From assembly GCA_965200175.1 (NCBI GenBank), contig OZ241345.1:3869572-3933571 (forward strand): a stretch of 64,000 bases of DNA, written 5' to 3'. This DNA comes from Azophilus sp026709365 (GTDB taxonomy: Bacteria; Pseudomonadota; Gammaproteobacteria; Pseudomonadales; Azotimanducaceae). Both the position numbers and the translations under genes were made by a program. The notes beneath the pieces were generated by a model. That model searched no databases. It saw only the letters and a list, made by a program, of their open reading frames with translations, and had not been told where the DNA came from. Positions 29,851 to 38,138 of this stretch are shown here, piece after piece (position 1 is the stretch's first letter; every line of letters begins with the position of its first letter).

Positions 29851-29909
29851 GCGGGGTGCTCGAACTTGGGCCATCCCTCCAAGGCATAACGAACCGAAGA
29901 TTTGCGCCC

Positions 29910-30158
29910 TCAAAATTCCCGGTACAGCCGGACTTTGCTTCCTTCAAGCCTGCGCAGCCCTTGCTTGATTTCGTCCATCAAGTCGGTATCGGACTTGATT
30001 GCGACCATTTCACGCCAGCTTTCGAATTCGCTTGGGCTGACGAGCACTGCGGCAGGGGTGCCATTCTTGGTGATGACGACTTCTTCGTCCGATACGTTAA
30101 TGGCTTCAATCAATGCACTCAGCTTCATTTTGGCTTCAGACAAAGACATCACTTTCAT
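29910..30158 (-). CDS. Phd/YefM-type antitoxin, apparently orphan
   Basis: 82 residues from ATG at 30158 (MKVMSLSEAKMKLSALIEAI, then EEVVITKNGTPAAVLVSPSEF), a clear Phd/YefM DNA-binding domain. The C-terminal tail is basic (LRRLEGSKVRLYREF). No toxin gene of either the RelE or the PIN type is adjacent on either side, so it may be solitary or act on a distant toxin. Confidence 0.78.
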   Translation of the reverse strand: MKVMSLSEAKMKLSALIEAINVSDEEVVITKNGTPAAVLVSPSEFESWREMVAIKSDTDLMDEIKQGLRRLEGSKVRLYREF

Positions 30159-30220
30159 GGTCTGACCTGTATTCAAGTTGATCCGAATTTGGGCCACTGT
30201 CCATCGCCGAGAGCGTATGT

Positions 30221-30570
30221 TCAACCTCCTTCTCGACCCAGACCTTCATCGGCAAGCGCCGCAATTTCCTCCGGCGTCAGCCCAAGACCCGCCAGAACCT
30301 GCTCATTGTGTTCACCCAGCCGCGCCGCTCGGGTGCGGATGCGGGTGGGGGTGCGGGAGAACTTGACGGGCGGCGCGGCCAGCGGAACGCTGCGGCCATC
30401 GGCCAGTTCGGTTTCGGCCAGCATGGCCCGGGAGGCGACGTGCTCCTCCTTGGCCAATTCGGCGTAGGTGTTGATGCGGGTGGCGGGCAGGCCCAATTCA
30501 CCGAACTCCGCCACCGCTTCCGCCGTGGTTCGTGCCGCGCAGTAGTTCGCTAGCAGACGGAGAGCGCCTT
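30221..30570 (-). pseudogene. CaiB/BaiF CoA-transferase, C-terminal fragment
   Basis: About 115 residues match the C-terminal end of class III CoA-transferases: EFGELGLPATRINTYAELA, LAAPPVKFSRTPTRI, and LGEHNEQVLAGLGLTPEEIA. The N-terminal three quarters with the catalytic Asp are absent. Upstream the frame runs into a MITE end (30599-30630), so insertion or deletion at the element probably removed the rest. Confidence 0.7.
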
Positions 30571-30598
30571 CTTGCGGGATCGTTTCCCCATTTAAGCC

Positions 30599-30630
30599 GT
30601 GAAGCGCTGAACGAACGGAACTGATCAGAG
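30599..30630. repeat. isolated end of the MITE family
   Basis: GTGAAGCGCTGAACGAACGG followed by AACTGATCAGAG matches the right end of the element at 25898-26167. It marks the junction between the CaiB fragment and the DUF2779 gene, and it supplies the stop codon of the latter (30625-30627). Confidence 0.6.
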
Positions 30631-32100
30631 CCTCGCCAATGCCCGGCGCAGTTCGACCATTGCCAGCGTGTCCCGTTCGCAATAGGCGCGAAGCTCCTCG
30701 AACGTGCGCCGGCGCTCCGCCGAGTCGGCGCTGCCAAGCGCCCCAACATAGCGAGCTGCCGCCGTCTGCCCGTCGGCAATGGAGAGATCATCGTAGCCGG
30801 ACTCCGGCACCAGCGCCGGCAGCACGCCCTTGATCGAGAACGACCCGCGAAACGCGGGGTGATAGTAGTTGTTGCGCACCAGCGGCAGCAGGTCGAAAAG
30901 GCGGTCTTGAATGGCACCGAGCGCGGCCGCCCGTTCGGGCAGGGCCGCGGCGAGATCGCGCAGCACCCGTCGCTCATAGTTGGAGTAGGTGCAGATGGTC
31001 CCGGTGCGCCCCAGCGCGTCGAGCAGCCGTTCCGCCAGTCGCGGCCGCGGATCGTCGCTGCCCTCGTGCAGCTGGTCGATGTGTTCCAGCGTCCCGCCGT
31101 TGCGCTCGACATGCACGGAGAACAGGAACGGAATCGCATCATAGGGCCGCGTGCCGGCAAAGCGCGGGATCGCCGGTGCGAAGGTCTCGAAGTCGAGGTA
31201 GCGCACGGGTTCCTTGAGGCTCGCCAACTGTGCCTGAAGGTCGCCGTGCATCAGGCCGCGACCTTCACGAATGGACTGCCGAACAACCCGTTGCAGATCG
31301 TTGAGCGGAAAGTCCTCCGGGACGTTGCGGATTTCGTCGATGCCCGAGGCTTCAAGTTGCGACCGGCGGGTTGGGGCGAGGCGCGGCAGTTCATCCAGGC
31401 CGTGGTCCGGGCGCGCCACACCCCGTGTGCAATGGGCGTGGTACGAGCAGGCGTATGGCGAAAAGCAGTGCTCACCCGGGTCAATGTCCGGCGCCTCCGG
31501 CCCAGCGAGCATCGACTGCATTTCAGGCACATGCGCACTGACCGCATCCTGCAGCTTGGTCGCGCTGTCGAGCACGGGATGCAACCGGAAAAGCGCGTCC
31601 AGGTCGAGCGCCCCGCCCTCATAGACGTACTCCCTGTCGAGGGTGAGCACGCCCGCTTCGCGCACGTCCAACCCGTTGCCGCGCAGCACCCAAAGCTGCA
31701 CGGCGGCATCCAGAATGAAGGTGTCCTTCAGCCGGGTGGCGGACTTCACTTCGATCAGCCCCCAACCGCCCTCCGGCAATCGCTCAAGGATATCGACGCG
31801 AACCAGCACCCCCTGATGCCTGAAAGCCGGCTCGAACAGCGCGCGGGCGGTTCCTGCCGCCAGGACCCGGCGGGTCTCGTCAAGCGCCTCATCGGTGTGG
31901 AGATGGTCGTGCGCGATGAGATGCCCGCCCGGATGCCGCTTGCAGGCCAACTCGCCCACTTCGTGCCCCGTATCGAAGATGGCCTGCAGATTATCGTCGG
32001 GCGGGGAGGCGAGTTCGCGGGCGTGGGTCTCGTACCAGAGCCGCAAGTGGCACTGGGAGCCGGACATGAAGCGGGACTTTGAGAGGGATGGCTTGGTCAT
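30625..32100 (-). CDS. DUF2779 protein: Cas4-like PD-(D/E)XK nuclease with Fe-S cysteines fused to DEDD exonuclease
   Basis: 491 residues from ATG at 32100 (MTKPSLSKSRFMSG); an ATG at 32127 is also possible. The N-terminal half resembles Cas4/RecB-family nucleases: C17 in SQCHLRLWY, D103 in RVDILERL, E117-V-K119 in LIEVKSATR, and three further Cys in HCFSPYACSYHAHC (C212, C218, C224), which with C17 would ligate an iron-sulfur cluster. The C-terminal half is DnaQ-like: YLDFETF, a mid TYSNYERRVL, and YCERDTLAM. Function is unknown for the family. It lies 37 bp downstream of another predicted nuclease. Confidence 0.8.
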   Translation of the reverse strand: MTKPSLSKSRFMSGSQCHLRLWYETHARELASPPDDNLQAIFDTGHEVGELACKRHPGGHLIAHDHLHTDEALDETRRVLAAGTARALFEPAFRHQGVLVRVDILERLPEGGWGLIEVKSATRLKDTFILDAAVQLWVLRGNGLDVREAGVLTLDREYVYEGGALDLDALFRLHPVLDSATKLQDAVSAHVPEMQSMLAGPEAPDIDPGEHCFSPYACSYHAHCTRGVARPDHGLDELPRLAPTRRSQLEASGIDEIRNVPEDFPLNDLQRVVRQSIREGRGLMHGDLQAQLASLKEPVRYLDFETFAPAIPRFAGTRPYDAIPFLFSVHVERNGGTLEHIDQLHEGSDDPRPRLAERLLDALGRTGTICTYSNYERRVLRDLAAALPERAAALGAIQDRLFDLLPLVRNNYYHPAFRGSFSIKGVLPALVPESGYDDLSIADGQTAAARYVGALGSADSAERRRTFEELRAYCERDTLAMVELRRALARL

Positions 32101-32137
32101 GGGCGTTGACCCAGTATGCCCAAACAAGAGATCAATT

Positions 32138-32899
32138 CTATCGGGCGCACGGATTGACGCTTCCTGCCTCCTCCGTATCCCAAGTCCTCAGATGGTCTGC
32201 GAAGATCTTCACAAACTCATGTCTGAACGGTCTATAGCCCTCCTCCAAGAAATCGGCGAATTGGCCAAGCGTTATGGTCTCAAATTCTTCTGGCACTTTT
32301 CCCTCAGCCCGTCTCTTAGGTTCAGTGGGATGAACAACGACTAAGACGACTTTCGCTTCTCGCCACTCTTGGGAGACACAGAGACCCTCAAACAATGCTG
32401 CAAGTCGCGGCTGCCCAGACCCACACTTCAAACTCTTAATCCCACCACTGTCAGAGCGTAGACATCCAATCTTAAGAAGCCTAAATATGAGGTGTTCGTA
32501 CTTGCTTTTTGACCTACTTGCCTGCGCCGCTCGCTTAACGCCACATAGTAAGCGCACTGCACACTTCACTTTCTCCATATTCTCCAACTGCTTTGGATCC
32601 AGGGAGTGATTGTCTGTCTTCAACTCGATCAGGAAAATTTTCTTTGTGACTCCACTAGATCCAAAGACCGCAAAGTCAACGTTTATGGATCGATTGTCTT
32701 TACACTCTTTCGACAGCTCTAATTCGCCCTTGTGCAACGGAAATTCAGGAATAAGTTCATCGACATGCACAGCAAATTTCTTCTCAATCACCTTCGGCAG
32801 GAACATACCGAAGAAAATATCCACACGCCGTTCCAACTGATAGGCGGGCAAATGCCTCCATTCGTCCAGTTGACGCAGTACCTCGTAAATCGCACTCAT
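32138..32899 (-). CDS. hypothetical protein with PD-(D/E)XK nuclease signature
   Basis: 253 residues from ATG at 32899 (MSAIYEVLRQLDEW). A plausible PD-(D/E)XK core is E23 in the first helix, D75 in NVDFAVFG, and E92-L-K94 in IFLIELKTD, followed by a helical region and a C-terminal VVLVVVHPTEP strand. Composition is AT-richer than the neighbours. It is transcribed towards the DUF2779 gene with a 37 bp gap, so the two probably form an operon. No named family was recognised. Confidence 0.65.
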   Translation of the reverse strand: MSAIYEVLRQLDEWRHLPAYQLERRVDIFFGMFLPKVIEKKFAVHVDELIPEFPLHKGELELSKECKDNRSINVDFAVFGSSGVTKKIFLIELKTDNHSLDPKQLENMEKVKCAVRLLCGVKRAAQASRSKSKYEHLIFRLLKIGCLRSDSGGIKSLKCGSGQPRLAALFEGLCVSQEWREAKVVLVVVHPTEPKRRAEGKVPEEFETITLGQFADFLEEGYRPFRHEFVKIFADHLRTWDTEEAGSVNPCAR

Positions 32900-33488
32900 G
32901 CCTTCTACCCCGAAGCAGTTGTCGCTCAAGGTGCAGGAAGCTAGCAAGGCTGAAGTCGAAAGACAACGAGAAGCCCTCGATCAGCGAAGGGGCGCCAACA
33001 TCCTCTCCGGCTTGGCTGTGGCGGCGTTGGAGGCGTCCTGCATGAAGACGGCTGCCGAAGCGCTCCTGCGGGGCGCAGGTAGCCGAGCGGCGAAGCAGGC
33101 GGGGCTTGTCATCTGGTTGGACGAGGCGCAAACCGTTGATCAATCCTGCAAGGCGCTCGCTTCCGTACACAGGGGCGCACTCGGTGTCCCGGTCCTAGTG
33201 GTGCTTTCGGGGTTGCCGACCACCGTCCGCTGCGTCCGATCGATTCCCGGCCTTTGCCGGCTCGCGGATGTCGCGGTCATTGACATGGGCGCGATGACCG
33301 ACGACGAATGCGCCGCTTCGACTCGAGTGATGCTGGAAGCCTTTGTGGACGACATGGTCCGATACGGAGTTCTGATCCGCAGGCGGTCACCTAGCGATGT
33401 CATGCTCGAACGTTGGTCAGTCGCCGTGCCCAGCATGGCCGCATGGGCGGAACGAGCGATGGAGCAGGCCAACCGAGGCGGCGGATGA
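32898..33488 (+). pseudogene. remnant of an AAA ATPase (Walker B half)
   Basis: 196 residues containing GLVIWLDEAQTVDQ (Walker B), VLVVLSGLPTTVRCVRS (sensor) and a following AVIDMGAMTDDEC segment, as in large bacterial P-loop ATPases. The Walker A half is missing and the N-terminal 60 residues look unrelated. The start overlaps the divergent nuclease start. It is more likely a truncated leftover than an active ATPase. Confidence 0.5.
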
Positions 33489-33630
33489 TCGGGTTTCAAC
33501 GCGAGGGCAACTAATCGACCGGAAAGCTTTCCTGACCCGCTCCCCACTGCCCAACTGGACTCGACCATTTGGCTTCCCTGCTTCTCGTCGGAGAATCGTT
33601 GCAGCACTGCTAAGCGGTCCTTTGTTATTG

Positions 33631-33657
33631 AAATTATGCATTTCAAATGCATAATTT
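33631..33657. promoter_or_regulatory. perfect 27 bp palindrome before DUF4143 ATPase gene
   Basis: AAATTATGCATTT (33631-33643) and AAATGCATAATTT (33645-33657) are exact reverse complements around one central C. The palindrome ends 6 bp before the ATG at 33664, so a bound protein or a hairpin would block translation or transcription. A different perfect palindrome precedes the ATPase gene at 26358. Confidence 0.65.
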
Positions 33658-33663
33658 CCGCTC

Positions 33664-34887
33664 ATGAACTTGCCCTACCTCAAACGCTCCATGGAGCCGG
33701 TCGTCAAGCGGGCGGCGACCGAGTTTCCGGCCGTGGTGCTCACCGGACCGCGCCAATCGGGCAAGACCACCTTGCTGCTGCATGTCTTCGGGCAGCGTTG
33801 CCGGTACGTCTCATTGGAGCCGCCGGACATTTGCGCAGCCGCCAGCGAAGACCCCCGTGGGTTCCTGGACCTCTACCCGCCGCCAACCATCCTCGACGAG
33901 ATCCAATGCGCACCCGACCTGCTTCCCTACATCAAGGAACGGATTGACGCAGACCGTGCCCGTGCCGGGCAGTACTTGTTGACCGGGTCGCAGAACTTGC
34001 TGCTCACCCAACAGGTCAGCGAATCCTTGGCGGGCCGGGCGGCCATGCTGCGCCTGCTGCCGCTGTCGGGGCGGGAGGTTCGAAAACATCCCTACGCGCC
34101 CTTGCCGTGGGCGCGCCAAGCCGATGGGCCGATGCACTCACCGCATCCGCCTGCAGCGTTGTGGGCCGGCTTTTTGAGGGGCGGCTACCCCGAGCTGGCG
34201 GCGCAGCCCGGACGGGATGCCGCGCTATGGCACTCCAGCTACATCCAAACCTATCTCGAACGAGACGTGCGCCGGCTGCGCCAAGTTGGCGACCTCACCC
34301 AATTCCAAGCCTTTCTGCGGATGCTGGCCGCCCGCAGCGCCCAACTGCTGAACCTGACCGATATCGCCCGTGACCTCGGGGTGGCGGTCAACACCGCCAA
34401 GGCTTGGCTCTCGGTTCTTGAGGCCACCCATCAGGTCATGGTGGTGCGTCCCTACTTCGCCAACGTGGGGAAGCGGCTGGTGAAGACCCCGAAGGTCTAT
34501 TTCACCGATGTCGGCACGCTCTGCCATCTGGTTGGCTTGAGGGATTCAGCCCACGCCGCAGCCGGGCCGATGGGCGGCGCCATCATGGAAACCGCCGTGC
34601 TGTCCGAAATCGTCCGAACGCTGACCCATAGGGGCACCAATCCGCAGGTTTACTTTTGGCGAACCCAAGCGGGGACTGAGGTGAATTTCGTGGTGGATGC
34701 GGCTGGCGGGCTGGTTCCCATCGAGGTCAAGCTGTCGGCAACGCCGCGCCCCGCGATGGCTAAGGCCCTAAAGATCTTCCAGCAGGACTTGGGCAGCGCA
34801 GCCAAACCCGGCTACGTGGTGCATTCGGGCGATATCAGACTGCCCTTGGGCGCCGGGGTCACGGCATTGCCCTTCAGCGAGTTGTAG
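33664..34887 (+). CDS. AAA_14/DUF4143 ATPase
   Basis: 407 residues, normal for the family. Walker A GPRQSGKT (28-35), Walker B TILDEIQCAP, arginine-rich LLTGSQNLLLTQQVSESLAGR, and a C-terminal DUF4143 domain whose end (QAGTEVNFVVD, then VPIEVKLSA) has a PD-(D/E)XK-like E...D...ExK pattern. These proteins are widespread accessory ATPases of uncertain function. A second member at 56250 is only distantly similar. Confidence 0.88.
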   Translation: MNLPYLKRSMEPVVKRAATEFPAVVLTGPRQSGKTTLLLHVFGQRCRYVSLEPPDICAAASEDPRGFLDLYPPPTILDEIQCAPDLLPYIKERIDADRARAGQYLLTGSQNLLLTQQVSESLAGRAAMLRLLPLSGREVRKHPYAPLPWARQADGPMHSPHPPAALWAGFLRGGYPELAAQPGRDAALWHSSYIQTYLERDVRRLRQVGDLTQFQAFLRMLAARSAQLLNLTDIARDLGVAVNTAKAWLSVLEATHQVMVVRPYFANVGKRLVKTPKVYFTDVGTLCHLVGLRDSAHAAAGPMGGAIMETAVLSEIVRTLTHRGTNPQVYFWRTQAGTEVNFVVDAAGGLVPIEVKLSATPRPAMAKALKIFQQDLGSAAKPGYVVHSGDIRLPLGAGVTALPFSEL

Positions 34888-35088
34888 CCGCGAGCCGTTC
34901 GCCGTTCAGCGCAAGGCGGTTCTCCAACAGTGCGCCAATAAACCCATTTGTTTGCGGGACAGTACACCAGCGCGGACATTAGGCCTCCATGAAGTTAGAT
35001 TGCGCAATTCGTTGTGATGTTGCTCTGCAATCCGGTTAAATGGCAATGCCTCGTGGGGAGAGGGTGATCATGGCAGGGGCAAGGTGAC
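34888..35088. other. intergenic, nothing recognised
   Basis: About 200 bp between the DUF4143 ATPase and the MFS gene. No repeat copy, hairpin or open frame of note was seen. Confidence 0.5.
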
Positions 35089-36369
35089 ATGGACCAAGTG
35101 AGATCGGTGTCAAGGCAGTATCGCTGGTACGTGCTGGGCGTGCTCGCCCTGACCTACGCCTTCAGCTTCATGGATCGGCAGATCCTGTCCATCCTGCTGG
35201 AGGACATTCGGGCTGAGTTTTCCCTCTCGGACCTCCAGTTGGGGCTGCTGTCCGGCATCGCCTTCGCCCTGTTCTACGCAACCCTGGGGATACCAATCGC
35301 CCGCTTGGCGGATCGGTTCAACCGGGTCACGATCGTCTCCGCCGCGGTGGCGGTTTGGAGTGCGATGACGGCGCTTTGCGGCGCGGCTTCAAGCTTCTGG
35401 CAGTTGTTTCTAGCTCGGGTGGGCGTGGGCATTGGCGAGGCGGGCGGCAGTCCGCCCTCGCATTCCATCATTTCGGACTACTTCAACAAGGAGGAGCGTT
35501 CGTTCGCGCTGGCGATCTACTCCCTCGGCACCTCGTTGGGGATGCTGTTCGGCTTGGTGATGGGCGGGTTTGTGGCGGAGCACTACGGCTGGCGCTGGGC
35601 TTTCGTCTGCGCCGGAGTTCCCGGCTTGGCGCTGGCTGTGCTGCTGAAGCTGACCGTGCGCGAACCCCTGCGGGGCGCCATGGAGGAGGAGGCCGAGAAG
35701 CCGCCCCGTCCGCAGTCAACGGCGGACGAATCGATGATCGCCGCGTTCCGCGCGCTTTGGGCCAACCGTTGCTACCGCTACGTGAACCTTGCCCACATGC
35801 TCGGCGTGTTTGTGGGCTATGGATTCACGGTCTGGAAGCCAGCGCTGTACTTGCGCCAGTTCGAGCTTTCGCAAAGCGAAGTGGGGCTGATCGTCGGCCT
35901 CACTGCCGCCGGATTGGGCGTGCCCGGCATGTTGCTGGGCGGCTACCTTGGCGACCGCCTGTCCAAGCGCGACGCACGCGGGCCGGCCTGGCTGTGCGCG
36001 GCTGCGGTGCTTCTCGCCACGCCAGTCTATCTGCTCGCCTTGTGGAGTTCCGATTGGGTGGCAACCACTGTGTTCATTGGGCTGGGCGTGTTCCTTTACT
36101 CACTGAGCCACGCGCCGGGGCTGGCGATCGTGCAATCGGTGGTCGAACCCCATCGACGGGCGCAGGCGGCGGCCTACGTGTTCTTTCTGTCCAACATTCT
36201 CGGGTTGGGGTTGGGTCCGGTTTTGGTGGGTTCCTTGAGCGACGGCTTTGCCGCAGAATTCGACAACCGGTCCCTGAACGTGGCGCTTGGTTTCGTCACG
36301 TTGGTGCTTTTGGCGGCGGCGGCCATGTACTGGCGCACCGCCCGAGCCTTGCGGAGCTTGAATGGATGA
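35089..36369 (+). CDS. MFS transporter
   Basis: 426 residues with 12 predicted membrane segments. FMDRQILSILLEDIRAEF in the first loop and ARLADRFNRV between segments 2 and 3 are the MFS signatures typical of the spinster/phthalate-like group. The central loop is acidic and Pro-rich (EEAEKPPRPQ). The substrate is unknown, probably an organic acid or aromatic compound. Start at ATG 35089 (MDQVRSVSRQYRWYVLG). Confidence 0.87.
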   Translation: MDQVRSVSRQYRWYVLGVLALTYAFSFMDRQILSILLEDIRAEFSLSDLQLGLLSGIAFALFYATLGIPIARLADRFNRVTIVSAAVAVWSAMTALCGAASSFWQLFLARVGVGIGEAGGSPPSHSIISDYFNKEERSFALAIYSLGTSLGMLFGLVMGGFVAEHYGWRWAFVCAGVPGLALAVLLKLTVREPLRGAMEEEAEKPPRPQSTADESMIAAFRALWANRCYRYVNLAHMLGVFVGYGFTVWKPALYLRQFELSQSEVGLIVGLTAAGLGVPGMLLGGYLGDRLSKRDARGPAWLCAAAVLLATPVYLLALWSSDWVATTVFIGLGVFLYSLSHAPGLAIVQSVVEPHRRAQAAAYVFFLSNILGLGLGPVLVGSLSDGFAAEFDNRSLNVALGFVTLVLLAAAAMYWRTARALRSLNG

Positions 36370-36473
36370 AGGCCCAGGCGAAGAACCGGCAGCGGCTGGC
36401 GACCGGCAGCCAGCTGTGGGATCTTTGATTGATTGTGGATCTCAGTGATCCGTAAACCGAATTGGAGGGAAGC

Positions 36474-36938
36474 ATGAAGATTCTGAAAGTGCTGGGCGCC
36501 CTGCTGGGTGCCGTCGTCCTTGTGGTGGTGGTCGCCGCGCCGATCGGCCCGCTGCCCGGGTTCTTCATCGGCGGTGAGCAGGCGCAACCCCCGGCAACCT
36601 GGCCGGACACCTCCTCAGTGCATGAGGTCAAACTCAAGGTGCCGGGCGGCCTGCCGCGCGTGGTGATCATCTGGGTCATTGAAGTCGCCAACGACCTCCA
36701 TGTGGTGGGCGACAGGAGCGGCGGCTGGGCACGAAAGATCGGCACGGCCTCGCCAGTGGAACTGCGGCTTGGCGACAGCACCTTCGCATTGAATGCGGTC
36801 GCGGTGTCGGAAGGCACGGAGCCAATACTCAACGCTTGGCTGGCCAAGTACGAGCCCGACTACCCGGAGATCGTGGCCGACTTCCGCAACGATCCGGCGG
36901 GCGCCGACCGCGCAGCGGTGTTTCGGCTGGAGCGTTAA
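36474..36938 (+). CDS. membrane-anchored protein resembling nitroreductase/DUF385-type
   Basis: 154 residues from ATG at 36474, which has GGAGGGAAGC directly upstream. One N-terminal helix (ILKVLGALLGAVVLVVVVA) is followed by a soluble domain with VIIWVIEVANDLHVVGDRSGGWARKI, which looks like a small flavin/F420-type split barrel, but the family is uncertain. It lies 105 bp downstream of the MFS gene and may be co-transcribed. Confidence 0.6.
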   Translation: MKILKVLGALLGAVVLVVVVAAPIGPLPGFFIGGEQAQPPATWPDTSSVHEVKLKVPGGLPRVVIIWVIEVANDLHVVGDRSGGWARKIGTASPVELRLGDSTFALNAVAVSEGTEPILNAWLAKYEPDYPEIVADFRNDPAGADRAAVFRLER

Positions 36939-36982
36939 TGGCAAGGCAACCATTCGCTTGACCGTCAGGCAGCAGTCCGTTC

Positions 36983-37156
36983 GGGCCTGGAAACATTCCC
37001 GAACTTGACCGCTGCAACGGGGCGAACCCAAGTTTCGCCGCCACCGTCAGGTCGCGTGGCTGTGAAGGCTCAGAAACATTTCGGAATCTGGCCCGCGCAA
37101 AGTGCGCGGAGTTTCGCGCCAGCGAAACTCCAACGCGCCCGCTTTGCGGGTGCGCC
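36983..37156. repeat. tandem two-hairpin repeats (one degenerate, one full copy)
   Basis: The full copy at 37067-37156 has GGCTCAGAAACATTTCGG, the constant hairpin GGAGTTTCGC / GCGAAACTCC (37108-37131) and a variable hairpin with CGCGCCCGC arms. A weaker copy at 36983-37045 (CCTGGAAACATTCCCGAA...AGTTTCGCC) precedes it. Together they fill the leader of the LysR gene. Confidence 0.7.
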
Positions 37157-37193
37157 TTGCGCTCCGCTCGCTGCCTCCTGCAACATCGCCGAC

Positions 37194-38051
37194 ATGATCG
37201 AGAACTTGGAAACCCTCATCACGCTGTCGCGCACCGGCACCATGATGGAGGCCAGCACGGTGCTCAAGATCACCCAGTCGGCGGTGAGCAAGCGCATCGC
37301 CGCCCTGGAGCGCCACTACGGCCGTCCGCTGATCGAGCGCCATGGGCGGCGGGTGGTGTTGACCCACCAAGGCACGCGCTTGGTGGAGAAGGTGGCGCCC
37401 TTGGTCAGCGAGCTGCGCAGCGTCTTCCTTGAGGATCACGTCCAGCGCGGCGGCAAGATCATCCTTGGGGTCTCCGAAGCCATCCTGGCCAGTTGGGGCC
37501 CCGGCCTGTTCGCTGAGGTGCGCCGGGTGCTTTCGGAAGTGGAGTTCAGCTTTCACGCCCAACGCTCCCCGGTGGTGCTCGACCGGCTGCGCACCGGGGA
37601 GTACATGGTGGGCATCTGCACCGGCTACTCCGATGCGGAGACGGACCTGCAAAGCGAGGTGATTCGCCTGGAGCCGATGGTGATCATTCCGGCGGCGCTC
37701 AAGCCCATCGACTACCGGCCGGGAGAACCCTTGGAGGTGCTCACCATCGAGTCCCGCTCCGGCGCCTGGGCCTCCATCGAGGACGACATGCGTCGGCTGC
37801 GGCTGCACCGCAAGGAGTCCTTGGAGTCCTTCTTCTCGGTGGCGCAGATGGCCTTGGCGGGGTTCGGCCACGGCTTGGTGCCCATCGGCGTGGCCCGCAC
37901 CCTAGGCGCGCCCGCCGACCAGCTGATCCGCTTGGGCCGTCAAGGGCTCAACCGTCCGGTGCGCTTCGTGGCGCGCAAGTCCATGTTCTCAAGGCCCTTG
38001 GTGCAGCGCTTCTACCGGGCCGTCTCCCTCGAGGCCGGCAAGCTCGACTAG
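37194..38051 (+). CDS. LysR-family transcriptional regulator
   Basis: 285 residues from ATG at 37194 (MIENLETLITLSRTGTMMEA); the frame upstream of this is repeat sequence. The N-terminal winged helix-turn-helix reads ASTVLKITQSAVSKRIAALE. The C-terminal periplasmic-binding-like domain starts near ILGVSEAILASWG. The target is unknown; candidate neighbours are hemH (divergent end) and the MFS block upstream. Confidence 0.87.
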   Translation: MIENLETLITLSRTGTMMEASTVLKITQSAVSKRIAALERHYGRPLIERHGRRVVLTHQGTRLVEKVAPLVSELRSVFLEDHVQRGGKIILGVSEAILASWGPGLFAEVRRVLSEVEFSFHAQRSPVVLDRLRTGEYMVGICTGYSDAETDLQSEVIRLEPMVIIPAALKPIDYRPGEPLEVLTIESRSGAWASIEDDMRRLRLHRKESLESFFSVAQMALAGFGHGLVPIGVARTLGAPADQLIRLGRQGLNRPVRFVARKSMFSRPLVQRFYRAVSLEAGKLD

Positions 38052-38138
38052 CGCAGCCCGATCCCTTGGCTCAGGCGTCGGCGCCTCGTTTCAGCTCAAC
38101 AAGTTTGCGGCAGAGCGAGCGCGCGCCCGCCAATGGCG

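Noticed and set aside
30625..32100. DUF2779 protein as a CRISPR Cas4
   Set aside because: It has a fused DnaQ-like exonuclease and no cas1/cas2 or repeat array in the window.
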